Part shown: positions 35,898 through 43,939 of the stretch, piece by piece
Position numbering within the stretch: the first letter of the stretch is position 1
Layout of the letters: each line of letters opens with the position of its first letter
Assembly: GCF_051513965.1 (NCBI RefSeq)
Contig: NZ_CP195847.1
Location: 806,001-870,000 of the forward strand
Direction: 5' to 3'
Length of the DNA stretch: 64,000 nt
Source: Paramicrobacterium sp051513965
GTDB taxonomy: Bacteria > Actinomycetota > Actinomycetes > Actinomycetales > Microbacteriaceae
Program-made: the position numbers and the translations under genes
The notes under the pieces: generated by a model
What the model saw: only the letters and a program-made list of their open reading frames with translations
Databases searched by the model: none
What the model was told of the DNA's origin: nothing

Positions 35898-37478
35898 GTG
35901 CACATAGGTACGGGCCCCTTCTTTGATGAATGGGTGAGGAAATTTAAGCGGTTACTTGTTCGATCGGGAAAATCCCCCATGGACGTTCTCTCGAATGAAG
36001 CAGCGGCTGCGAGAAAAACTTTCGGAGTTTTTGCATCAAACTCGGGAAACTTCTTGTTTACACACGCCGTTCATCGCGCTTTGAGTACACCGGACACCGA
36101 GGTAATTTCGGACTCTCTGACAACGGAGCGAACCGGCGTCACTGAGGAATACATCTCTCGTATTAACGGTGAGTTCGACGCCTTCATTGTACCGCTAGCT
36201 AATGCGTTCCGTGAGAGTTTTCGTCCCGCACTGCGCAGACTCACAAACGTGATTGAGAAGCTGGATATTCCAGTCGTGGTGACGGGCGTCGGGGCGCAGG
36301 TTGGGTTGAATGGCGACGTGAGCTCAACCTCTCCTGAGCTGGATTATGACTGCCGGAAATTTGTCGCCGCAGTATTGGACCGATCTGCCTCCATTGGAGT
36401 TAGAGGTGATATTACTGCGGACTATCTGAGTCGCCTAGGGTTTGAGAGCAACTCAATAGACGTCATCGGGTGCCCATCGTTGCATGATTTCGAGGGGACA
36501 GCGCCGCAAGTCGTTCGCAAGGTGCCCCAGCTTGACGCAAATGGGCGATTGGCAATCAACATTTCGCCTCAAGTCAGCCGGATTGCGGAAGTGCTGCAAT
36601 GGCACTATGAGCGGTTCCCGAACTTGGTCTATATTCCTCAAAACCATCCGGAGCTCTTGCTACTGCTTTGGGGGCAGGAGATTCGCAATTTTCCTCCAGG
36701 CCTTCCAAGCTCCGTGGATCATCCTATGTATCGCGAAGGCAAGATCAGGTTTTTTACTGACGCGGAGCCGTGGAAGAAGTTTCTCTCCCAACAAGACTTT
36801 GCGTTTGGGACGAGAATCCATGGGAACATCGCGGCGTTGGCTTCCGGAACGCCGGCGATGCTATTGGCACACGACTCACGTACTTTGGAACTTGCTCGTT
36901 TTCACGGGATGCCTTATATCGAGATGCCGTCGGATCCCACACAAGTCGATGCATCGAAACTATATTCCGAAACCGAGCTATCGGAATTTAACGCTCGCCG
37001 CGCGCCGAACCGCGCTAGCTGGCATGAGTTCCTGCAGCGAAATAGGGTACCGTCTATTCACGACAAGGGTTGCAGCAATCCCGATTACACGAGGCTACTT
37101 GAAGCTACGTCTCATCCTGGTGGGGCGTTGCCGGTCTCAGCGGCAAGTCGAGAGGAGCTTGCAGCCCGACTGCGCTGGATTTGGCAAGGCATTCAGGCCG
37201 ATCAATACCGACCGTTCGAGGCCTATGAACCGCGCTTCGAGCCTCGGACGCAGGCGCGGCGATCCTCCCACGAGATTGCCACCGCCGTAGAGAAAGAGAC
37301 GAAGAGGATCAGAGCGGAAGTAGCCGATTTGACGTCCGCCGTCCGCGCCGCTCAGAAAACATCTGTCCAGACTCAGGCTGAGTTAGATGATTTCAAGAAC
37401 TATTTAGGAGTCCCGTTTGAGCGACGGGTGCTACGGGCGCTCAAGCACCGCTTACGTCGCTTGTTCAAACGCGTCTAG
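35898..37478 (+). CDS. polysaccharide pyruvyl transferase family protein
   Basis: 526 residues. After an N-terminal extension, FGVFASNSGNFLFTHAVHRAL begins the domain, with VVVTGVGAQVGLNG, IGVRGDITADYL, IGCPSLHDFEG and the conserved FGTRIHGNIAALASGTPAMLLAHDSRTLELA. Residues ~440-500 are a charged coiled-coil tail. Family members add a pyruvate ketal from phosphoenolpyruvate to glycans, giving negative charge. Low GC links it to the two preceding genes. Start alternatives are GTG 35898 and ATG 35980. Confidence 0.88.
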   Translation: MHIGTGPFFDEWVRKFKRLLVRSGKSPMDVLSNEAAAARKTFGVFASNSGNFLFTHAVHRALSTPDTEVISDSLTTERTGVTEEYISRINGEFDAFIVPLANAFRESFRPALRRLTNVIEKLDIPVVVTGVGAQVGLNGDVSSTSPELDYDCRKFVAAVLDRSASIGVRGDITADYLSRLGFESNSIDVIGCPSLHDFEGTAPQVVRKVPQLDANGRLAINISPQVSRIAEVLQWHYERFPNLVYIPQNHPELLLLLWGQEIRNFPPGLPSSVDHPMYREGKIRFFTDAEPWKKFLSQQDFAFGTRIHGNIAALASGTPAMLLAHDSRTLELARFHGMPYIEMPSDPTQVDASKLYSETELSEFNARRAPNRASWHEFLQRNRVPSIHDKGCSNPDYTRLLEATSHPGGALPVSAASREELAARLRWIWQGIQADQYRPFEAYEPRFEPRTQARRSSHEIATAVEKETKRIRAEVADLTSAVRAAQKTSVQTQAELDDFKNYLGVPFERRVLRALKHRLRRLFKRV

Positions 37479-37490
37479 AGTACACAACAG

Positions 37491-38849
37491 TCAAAGTCGG
37501 ACGCTGATCACCTGACCGGTCAGCGAAGATGCCATGATGCGAAGGGTTGCTTCGGCCACTGCTTCAGCGGTCAGGAGGGTGCCTTCTGGCTCATCGCCAA
37601 ATGCAGCCGTCCTCATTGGAGTATGAGTCCGCTGCGGATTAACACAGTTGACGCGAACATGCTCGTCTCCCCATTCCTCGGCGAGGGCCTGCGTCATGTT
37701 GACAACTCCGGCTTTGGTCGCAGAGTACAAGCTGTAGCCTGCGCGGCCTCGCGTGTAGGAGCTGGACGTGAAGAACGTCAGAGATCCGCTGGAATCCTTC
37801 AGCAGTTCATACGACTCTTGAGCGATGATTGCCGGCGCCGTGAGGTTAGTGCGGATCGTCTGTTTGATTTGCTTTTTCGGAGCATCGGCGAGAGGAGATA
37901 TGGACAGCACACCAGCCGTGACAATGACATAGTCGACACGACCGAATTTCTGTTTCGCTTCTGTCAGCGCGTGCTTGACATCCTTGCGTGACGTGACGTC
38001 AGTGTTGGTTGAACTTCTGCTGAACGGGAAGACTGTTGCGCCACGCTCGCGGCACAACTCGACCACGCTCTGGCCGATCCCGTAGCTGCCGCCGAATACC
38101 ACGACCGACTTCTCCGCGAGGTCGGGCAAGTCGGCTGCGTCGTTGGAGAGGCTCGCAGACTGGAGCTGGAAGATTTTGTCAGCGATATGGATGTCGATTG
38201 GCTCGGTGACTTTCATATTCTCGGCCGTACCTTCCACGACGAAGATCTTCACATCGGGAAGGTACTTGAAGATGACACCGCAGTCATCCGTTGCCTTGAA
38301 GTTTTCGTCCTCCCGGGCAAGCGCGTATGCCTCACGAATGGTCGAGACCTTGAAAGCCTGTGGAGTTTGTCCTCGCCTAAGGACAGAACGGTCAGGCATC
38401 GCGTCGATGCAGCCGTCTTGTCCGACCTGAATGATGGTGTCGGCCGAGGGTATTGCCGTGTCGACAGCGTCGTACGTATCGAGAGCTGCCACGCACTCGT
38501 TCAAAATGCGCTGGTCCACGAATGGCCTGACAGCGTCGTGGAAGAGGACCTTGCATTCGTCTTCGGGTAATGCATCGAGAGCACGTTGCGTCGTGTCATT
38601 ACGAGTCTCACCCCCTGGAAGAATGCGACTGAGCTTAGAGAAGCGAGAGTCGTGCCGCAGGTGATCAAGCTCGTGAATCGACGCCTCATTCATCATGATG
38701 ATGATTTCATCGATGTGCTCGTTGGCTTCGACCGCTTCGAGCGTGTGCTCGACGATTGCCTTACCCGCAATCTTGATGAGTTGCTTGGGGATGCCGAGAC
38801 CAACGCGCACGCCGACGCCTCCGGCAAGGATGACAGCTACAGTTCTCAT
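37491..38849 (-). CDS. bifunctional IspD-like cytidylyltransferase and SDR reductase, predicted CDP-ribitol synthase
   Basis: 452 residues. Residues 1-235 are an IspD/TarI-type domain: VILAGGVGVRVGLGIPKQL, LFHDAVRPFV, RGQTPQAFK, ATDDCGVIF, VEGTAENMKVTEPID. Residues ~245-452 are a short-chain reductase with VVVFGGSYGIGQSVVEL and the YSLYSATKAG active site. This is the domain order of Haemophilus Acs1/Bcs1, which reduces ribulose 5-phosphate to ribitol 5-phosphate and makes CDP-ribitol. An isoprenoid IspD role is unlikely given the SDR domain and the context. It precedes no gene on its strand within 12 bases and is convergent with the pyruvyl transferase. Confidence 0.87.
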   Translation of the reverse strand: MRTVAVILAGGVGVRVGLGIPKQLIKIAGKAIVEHTLEAVEANEHIDEIIIMMNEASIHELDHLRHDSRFSKLSRILPGGETRNDTTQRALDALPEDECKVLFHDAVRPFVDQRILNECVAALDTYDAVDTAIPSADTIIQVGQDGCIDAMPDRSVLRRGQTPQAFKVSTIREAYALAREDENFKATDDCGVIFKYLPDVKIFVVEGTAENMKVTEPIDIHIADKIFQLQSASLSNDAADLPDLAEKSVVVFGGSYGIGQSVVELCRERGATVFPFSRSSTNTDVTSRKDVKHALTEAKQKFGRVDYVIVTAGVLSISPLADAPKKQIKQTIRTNLTAPAIIAQESYELLKDSSGSLTFFTSSSYTRGRAGYSLYSATKAGVVNMTQALAEEWGDEHVRVNCVNPQRTHTPMRTAAFGDEPEGTLLTAEAVAEATLRIMASSLTGQVISVRL

Positions 38850-38870
38850 ATCTCTTGCTACTCCTTACGC

Positions 38871-40781
38871 TCACTGCTGCGTGAACGTCTTGTTCCATTC
38901 TCCGACCGACGTGATCTCTGGCAGAGCGCGCTGGTACGAAGCGCGAACCGAGCTCCAATTGTCGCGGAGCTGCTTGTGCAGGCTGAGGCTCTCTCTCAGT
39001 AGACGGCGGAAGGTCGCTCGGTCACGCTGATACCAGGACTTACCCGAGCCATCAGCTGTTGAGATCAAGGCGCTGTCGTAGTGAGGCGTGCGGAACCAGG
39101 TCGCATCGCGCTTGGCAAGCTCAACCTCAGGACGCTTCCGGTTTCGGGCCGAGGGCGAGGTGAACCAGTGACGGAGAGTCATCTTCGCTGTGAAGATAGC
39201 GAGGCTGGCTCCACGCGGTCCCTTTGGGCCCGAGAACGGGGGATCGATCGGGAATACCTGCTTGCCCCTGTTAGTACTGGGCATGTCGTCTTGCTTGCGA
39301 ATGACCTGCATCTCGCTGAACGACGAAGCTGTGTTGCGCAGAATGCTTAGCTGGGTCGGGAGCGTCTTGTGCATATGCTCAGGCCCGTTAAGGATGTCGC
39401 GCAGAGCCATGTGCCGCAGCGTGACCGCGTAATACTGCATCGACAGCAGGTGCTTCAGGTCGAGACGGAAACTGTCGCGAAGCAGACCACCGCTCTTTGG
39501 GAACGGCGAATGAAGCAGCCCCGCGACGATTCGGTTTCTCGCGTGGAAGTACGCTTGCCAGTCGATCGAATCGTCCTTGTCTAGCCACGAGACATGCCAG
39601 AGCGCCACTCCGGGCAGCGAGACTGTGTGGAATCCCTTGCTGCGGGCGCGCAGGCTGTACTCGGAATCATCCCATTTGATGAATGCGGGCAGCGAGAGAC
39701 CGATCTCCTGAATGACCTTCTTCGGAATGAGGCAGAACCACCAGCCATTGTAATCTGCGTCCATACGTGAGTGCATCCAGCGCGTTTGACGCAGGTTGGT
39801 CGTGCGGAAATCGTGCGGGAAGTACTCACGGTGCTGTGGTCGCCAGATGAAAGGCCCTTGGTCAACGATCTCCGCAAACGCATGAAGCACAGGTCGATTG
39901 AGTAGATCGAACATGTGGCCGCCCACGATGGTGGGGTTCTTGCTGTGGCGCGCGAACGCCACTGCGCGAAGGATGCTCTCGGGCTCAATCTTCACGTCAT
40001 CGTCAAGGAGGATGAGGAAGTCACTGTCCTCACGCTTGAGAGTCTCAGCCATCGAGCGAGAGAAGCCGCCCGAGCCCCCGAGGTTGGCTTGAGTGATGAT
40101 CTCCAGCTGGTCGCCGAGAGCCGCACTGACCTTGTCGAAGCCCTCTTCGTCTGCGACCTTCTCGTTCCCCTGATCAATGATGAAGATTCGATCGATAAGT
40201 TCGAGCACTTCAGGGCTCTGCGCCAAGGCGTCGAGAGTTCGAACGCAGTAGTCGGGCTTATTGAACGTCGTCGTCCCAAGCGAGGCTTTGCCTGCCTGCT
40301 TCTGCTTCGCATCGGTGAGCCACGCACCGCGGCTCAGAATCAAGTCTCCTGAATCTGCTTCGAGCTCGAACCAGTACCAACCGCCGTCCCCAAAGGTCTT
40401 CAGTGGAAGGTCAAAGGTGGAAGTGGAGACTCCAGACACGCGTCGAGACTCGACCCGCTGTTGAGCGCCCTGCGAATTCGAGCGGTAGACGAGAACCGTG
40501 CCTGACCCGGATGTCTCCACTTCCAGTCGTACGCGCTTGACGTTTGTCCAGTGCTGCCAATAGGAGGCTGGGAACGCGTTGAAATAGCTGGCGAAAGAAA
40601 CCCGGCGCCCTTCGGGCACCCGTGCGCTGTGTCGGCCAAGAACATTATCGATGTGAGCATTGCTGCTCACCTTGACACTCTCGCCTTCGATTACTGTCCA
40701 CGTTTCCGGGTCAGAGTAAAGCGGAAGGACGTCTGGATCGCGGTCCAGGGGGAAGACAACGTTCTGCAATGCAGTCCACAT
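38871..40781 (-). CDS. GlfT2-like galactofuranosyltransferase
   Basis: 636 residues from ATG 40781; a GTG at 40847 would add 22. The N-terminal beta domain has SFASYFNAFPASYWQHWT and DGGWYWFELEA, matching mycobacterial GlfT2. The GT-A domain has FNKPDYCVRTLDALAQ, IIDQGN, NLGGSGGFSRSM, the metal motif FLILLDDDVKIEPES, and FIKWDDSEYSLRARSKG. A helical C-terminal domain follows. GlfT2 polymerises alternating beta-1,5 and beta-1,6 Galf from UDP-Galf. The 40781 start aligns best with GlfT2 N-termini; an AGGAG lies 13 bases upstream of it. Confidence 0.92.
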   Translation of the reverse strand: MWTALQNVVFPLDRDPDVLPLYSDPETWTVIEGESVKVSSNAHIDNVLGRHSARVPEGRRVSFASYFNAFPASYWQHWTNVKRVRLEVETSGSGTVLVYRSNSQGAQQRVESRRVSGVSTSTFDLPLKTFGDGGWYWFELEADSGDLILSRGAWLTDAKQKQAGKASLGTTTFNKPDYCVRTLDALAQSPEVLELIDRIFIIDQGNEKVADEEGFDKVSAALGDQLEIITQANLGGSGGFSRSMAETLKREDSDFLILLDDDVKIEPESILRAVAFARHSKNPTIVGGHMFDLLNRPVLHAFAEIVDQGPFIWRPQHREYFPHDFRTTNLRQTRWMHSRMDADYNGWWFCLIPKKVIQEIGLSLPAFIKWDDSEYSLRARSKGFHTVSLPGVALWHVSWLDKDDSIDWQAYFHARNRIVAGLLHSPFPKSGGLLRDSFRLDLKHLLSMQYYAVTLRHMALRDILNGPEHMHKTLPTQLSILRNTASSFSEMQVIRKQDDMPSTNRGKQVFPIDPPFSGPKGPRGASLAIFTAKMTLRHWFTSPSARNRKRPEVELAKRDATWFRTPHYDSALISTADGSGKSWYQRDRATFRRLLRESLSLHKQLRDNWSSVRASYQRALPEITSVGEWNKTFTQQ

Positions 40782-40944
40782 GCGCGCGGTAAGACTCCTG
40801 ATATCTCGGGGTTTGCGGCCCGTTTGCCTCTCTGAGCCTAACGGCACAGTTCAGATAATTGCTGGAAGCAACCTGCACCCGAGAGGAATTCAGCTTGACA
40901 GCGCTATGATTCCAGTTGGCCCCAGAGCTTGACCCGAGAGCGCA

Positions 40945-41823
40945 ATGACATTGGCAGATGGATTGACGAACGCTGACCTGAGCGAGTTTAAGACCCCCGG
41001 CAGGGGACGTGGAATTCTCGATATCTTCACGCGGCGCTACCTGTTGAAGGTTCTAGTCAAGAAGGACGTCTCAACTCGATACCGTAACTCCGTCTTCGGC
41101 TGGCTATGGTCGTACGCGAAACCCGCATCGCAGTTCTTGGTGTACTACCTTGTGATGGGCCACATTCTGGGCTTGAACAAGGGGATCGATAACTTTCCGG
41201 TGTATCTATTCTCGGGAATCGTCGTGGTGAATCTCTTCAATGAGTCGTTCCATAACGCCACTACCTCGATTGTCAGCAATAAAGCGCTCGTGAAGAAGAT
41301 CTACCTCCCGCGCGAGCTCTTCCCAGTTGCGACCGTCATAGTCGCGTTCGTGCACTTTTTGCCCCAAGCGGCGATTTTGCTCTTCGTCTCGCTATTGACC
41401 GGTTGGGTACCTTCACTGCTAGGCGTCGTTGCCGCTCTATTAGGAATGCTTCTAATAGTTCTGTTCTCGACCGGTCTCGGGTTGTTCTTTGGTGCTTTGA
41501 ACGTCGCCTATCGTGATGCGCAGAACTTCGTTGAAATCATCCGCACGTTTGCGACATGGACTGCTCCGGTCCTCTATTCGTGGAACATGCTGTCAGACAA
41601 GGCGCCCGGATGGCTGTTCAATATCTATATGTGCAACCCACTTACCTCCGCGGTTGAGCTATTCCATTATGGTTTCTGGTTCCCCACCTCGGACGGCTCT
41701 TTGCCGACGCCGGTCCACCTGCCGTTGTATGTCGTCGCATCATTCACGATCGCGATTTGCGCGATCATCGTCGGCCAGCTGGTGTTCCGTCGTTTCGAGC
41801 GCAACTTCGCCCAGGACCTGTAA
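40945..41823 (+). CDS. ABC-2 glycan export permease, Wzm/TagG-like
   Basis: 292 residues with six hydrophobic helices and a cytoplasmic N-terminal amphipathic part (RYLLKVLVKKDVSTRYRNSVFGWLWSYAKP), the family signature. It should pair with the ATPase encoded 4 bases later to export a polymer made on undecaprenyl pyrophosphate. Its closest functional comparison is mycobacterial Rv3783, the galactan exporter, which is found near GlfT1. It is divergent from the GlfT2-like gene. Confidence 0.92.
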   Translation: MTLADGLTNADLSEFKTPGRGRGILDIFTRRYLLKVLVKKDVSTRYRNSVFGWLWSYAKPASQFLVYYLVMGHILGLNKGIDNFPVYLFSGIVVVNLFNESFHNATTSIVSNKALVKKIYLPRELFPVATVIVAFVHFLPQAAILLFVSLLTGWVPSLLGVVAALLGMLLIVLFSTGLGLFFGALNVAYRDAQNFVEIIRTFATWTAPVLYSWNMLSDKAPGWLFNIYMCNPLTSAVELFHYGFWFPTSDGSLPTPVHLPLYVVASFTIAICAIIVGQLVFRRFERNFAQDL

Positions 41824-41827
41824 GCGC

Positions 41828-42574
41828 ATGACTACTACTACGACAAAACCCAGCATCATCGTTGAGAACGTCCGTAAGACCTTCCTCATTCGGCACAGCC
41901 ACTCGATGAAGGAAGCCGTCATCGGGAAGATTCGTGGTCGCAAAGTCGGATCCTCGCCGTTCCAAGCTCTCGACGACGTGTCGTTCACGATCGACGAGGG
42001 CGAATCGGTGGCTATCCTCGGGCACAACGGATCCGGCAAATCGACCATGCTCAAGCTGATCTCTGGTGTGCTTGAGCCGAACGCTGGCCGTATCCTGGTG
42101 CGTGGTCGCCTTGCAGGTCTCATCGAGGTTGGGGCCGGCTTCCATCCCGATCTGTCTGGTCGCGAGAATATCTACCTCAACGCTGCCATTCTGGGAATGA
42201 CCGAGAAAGAGACGGATGATCGGTTCGACGAGATCGTCGACTTTTCAGGCATCCGTGAATTCATCGATCAAGAGGTCAAGCACTACTCCTCGGGCATGTT
42301 CATGCGTCTGGCGTTTTCCGTCGCTATTCACACAGAACTGGATGTCCTCCTCGTCGACGAGATCCTGTCGGTCGGAGACGCGCCGTTCCGTGAGAAGTGC
42401 AATCAGAAGATCCAAGAGCTTATCGACCAGGGCAAGACCATGGTGGTTGTCAGCCACAGCGAGGGCACGGTGAAGAAGCTGTGTGATCGAGGCATCGTGC
42501 TGCGCAAGGGTAAGAAGATCTTCGACGGACCGATCGAAGAAGCCCTCGAGGTTCACAAGGCCAAGAACAAGTAG
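41828..42574 (+). CDS. ABC glycan export ATPase, Wzt/TagH-like without carbohydrate domain
   Basis: 248 residues from ATG 41828. IVENVRKTFLIRHSHSMKEAV opens the family, Walker A GHNGSGKST, AGLIEVGAGFHPDLSGRENIYLNA is the Wzt-type helical insert, signature YSSGMFMRLAF, Walker B VLLVDEILSVGD, H-loop VVSHS. It ends without the C-terminal carbohydrate-binding domain of O-antigen Wzt proteins, so export probably does not need a terminal cap, as with mycobacterial Rv3781 and TagH-type systems. Confidence 0.93.
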   Translation: MTTTTTKPSIIVENVRKTFLIRHSHSMKEAVIGKIRGRKVGSSPFQALDDVSFTIDEGESVAILGHNGSGKSTMLKLISGVLEPNAGRILVRGRLAGLIEVGAGFHPDLSGRENIYLNAAILGMTEKETDDRFDEIVDFSGIREFIDQEVKHYSSGMFMRLAFSVAIHTELDVLLVDEILSVGDAPFREKCNQKIQELIDQGKTMVVVSHSEGTVKKLCDRGIVLRKGKKIFDGPIEEALEVHKAKNK

Positions 42575-42607
42575 CTTCCCGCTAAACCGTCAGACTGGGC
42601 GCGCCTA

Positions 42608-43939
42608 CTAAGGAATGTTGTCAGGATGCTGGAGCGGCGCCGCCGGTCCAGAAGGACGTTGCCCGATCTTATTTCGCCAGCTCATGGTCTGCGAGGCCTT
42701 GGCAGCGCAGATCACAAGCAGAAGCCAACCGGCACCCGACAGGATGGTGCTCTCGGCCGCGGAGCCGATCAGCAGGGCGACGAGGACGAGTGCAGGCCAG
42801 GCGTACACGACGCTGCGCCGGTTCGACGCGAGGTTCCACGACCTGAGGAACGCGTACATGCACAGCATCAGGAACAGGAAGATCCCGACCAGGCCCACCT
42901 GCAGGTAGACGTCGAGGTAAGCGTTGAGCGCCGAAGCATGCTGCCGGTCCACGACGATGTTGATGTACATGTACGGGAAGACCTCGCTGCGCCACGCGCC
43001 GAGCCATCCCCATCCCTCGAGGAAGTTTGTCTTCACGATGTCCCACGCTGCGCGCCACAGACGATACCGGACTCCAAACTCGCTTCCCGCGTTCAACCAG
43101 TCGATGAGCCGGAAGCGCAGCACATAGATGCCGATGATGGTCAGCAGTGACGCGGTGAGCAGGAACCCCTGGATGAGGCGGCGTCGCTCAGGAGGCGAGG
43201 TGCGTAGCCAGATGAGCGCGAGCGTCGCGACCAGCACGAAGAGAATAAGGAGCTGGTTCACGGGGGACTGCGTGAGCAGAAGACACAGCGCGGCGAGCCC
43301 GATCGAGAAGAACGCCACCGGCTTGTCGACGGAGCGTGTGCGCCGCTCGATGACGAAGGTGATGAGAGCGATCACCGTCACGAGTCCGAGCAGATTACGC
43401 GTTACGAAGATGCCCTGAATGGGACCCCCGACAGCGATATTGCCCTCGATGCTGAGGAAGGGAATCGGCAGATCGAGGAAGATTCCGCTGAGCATCTCCA
43501 GGCCGAGCGAAATCGACAGCAGCCACCGGAGCACGCCGCCCGTGGCGCGAACGATCTGGATCATGTCTCTGCTCAACGCGATCGTCATGGCCAGAATCGC
43601 GACGAGCACCTGGTACCCGACACCCACGAGACTGTAGATCGAGTAGTCGCTCCACACGACGCTCATCGCGCACCAGATGATGAACGCGAACACGGAGAGC
43701 GGCCACCATCCGCGCCACTCGATGTATTCGCGCCGCCCGATCAGCACGATCACGGCAAGTACGACGAGGGTGCAGAGCACGCCGACGACGCCCGGCCAGC
43801 CCATGAGATTCCGCAGCAGCGGAATCATGAACGTTGCGGCGATCGCGCAAATCGTGAACGCCTGGGCAAACGGCGCTGAGCTCAGGACCTTGCTGAGCTC
43901 ATTGGGGAAGCCCCCTCCGTTACCGCGGGCTGCTGTCAC
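42608..43939 (-). CDS. O-antigen ligase family membrane protein (second of pair)
   Basis: 443 residues from GTG 43939, chosen because it overlaps the previous stop as GTGA. About 11 hydrophobic helices and a large external loop with FLEGWGWLGAWRSEVFPYMYI and RQHASALNAYLDVYLQVG, which matches the conserved Arg/His region of Wzy_C proteins. It should act outside the membrane as a ligase or polymerase. It is paralogous to the gene before it. The charged C-terminal tail is cytoplasmic. Confidence 0.87.
   Translation of the reverse strand: MTAARGNGGGFPNELSKVLSSAPFAQAFTICAIAATFMIPLLRNLMGWPGVVGVLCTLVVLAVIVLIGRREYIEWRGWWPLSVFAFIIWCAMSVVWSDYSIYSLVGVGYQVLVAILAMTIALSRDMIQIVRATGGVLRWLLSISLGLEMLSGIFLDLPIPFLSIEGNIAVGGPIQGIFVTRNLLGLVTVIALITFVIERRTRSVDKPVAFFSIGLAALCLLLTQSPVNQLLILFVLVATLALIWLRTSPPERRRLIQGFLLTASLLTIIGIYVLRFRLIDWLNAGSEFGVRYRLWRAAWDIVKTNFLEGWGWLGAWRSEVFPYMYINIVVDRQHASALNAYLDVYLQVGLVGIFLFLMLCMYAFLRSWNLASNRRSVVYAWPALVLVALLIGSAAESTILSGAGWLLLVICAAKASQTMSWRNKIGQRPSGPAAPLQHPDNIP

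Noticed and set aside
41831..41845. ACT trinucleotide run at the start of the Wzt-like gene
   Set aside because: Length changes would keep the frame, so phase variation is not expected; it only encodes a Thr-rich N-terminus.
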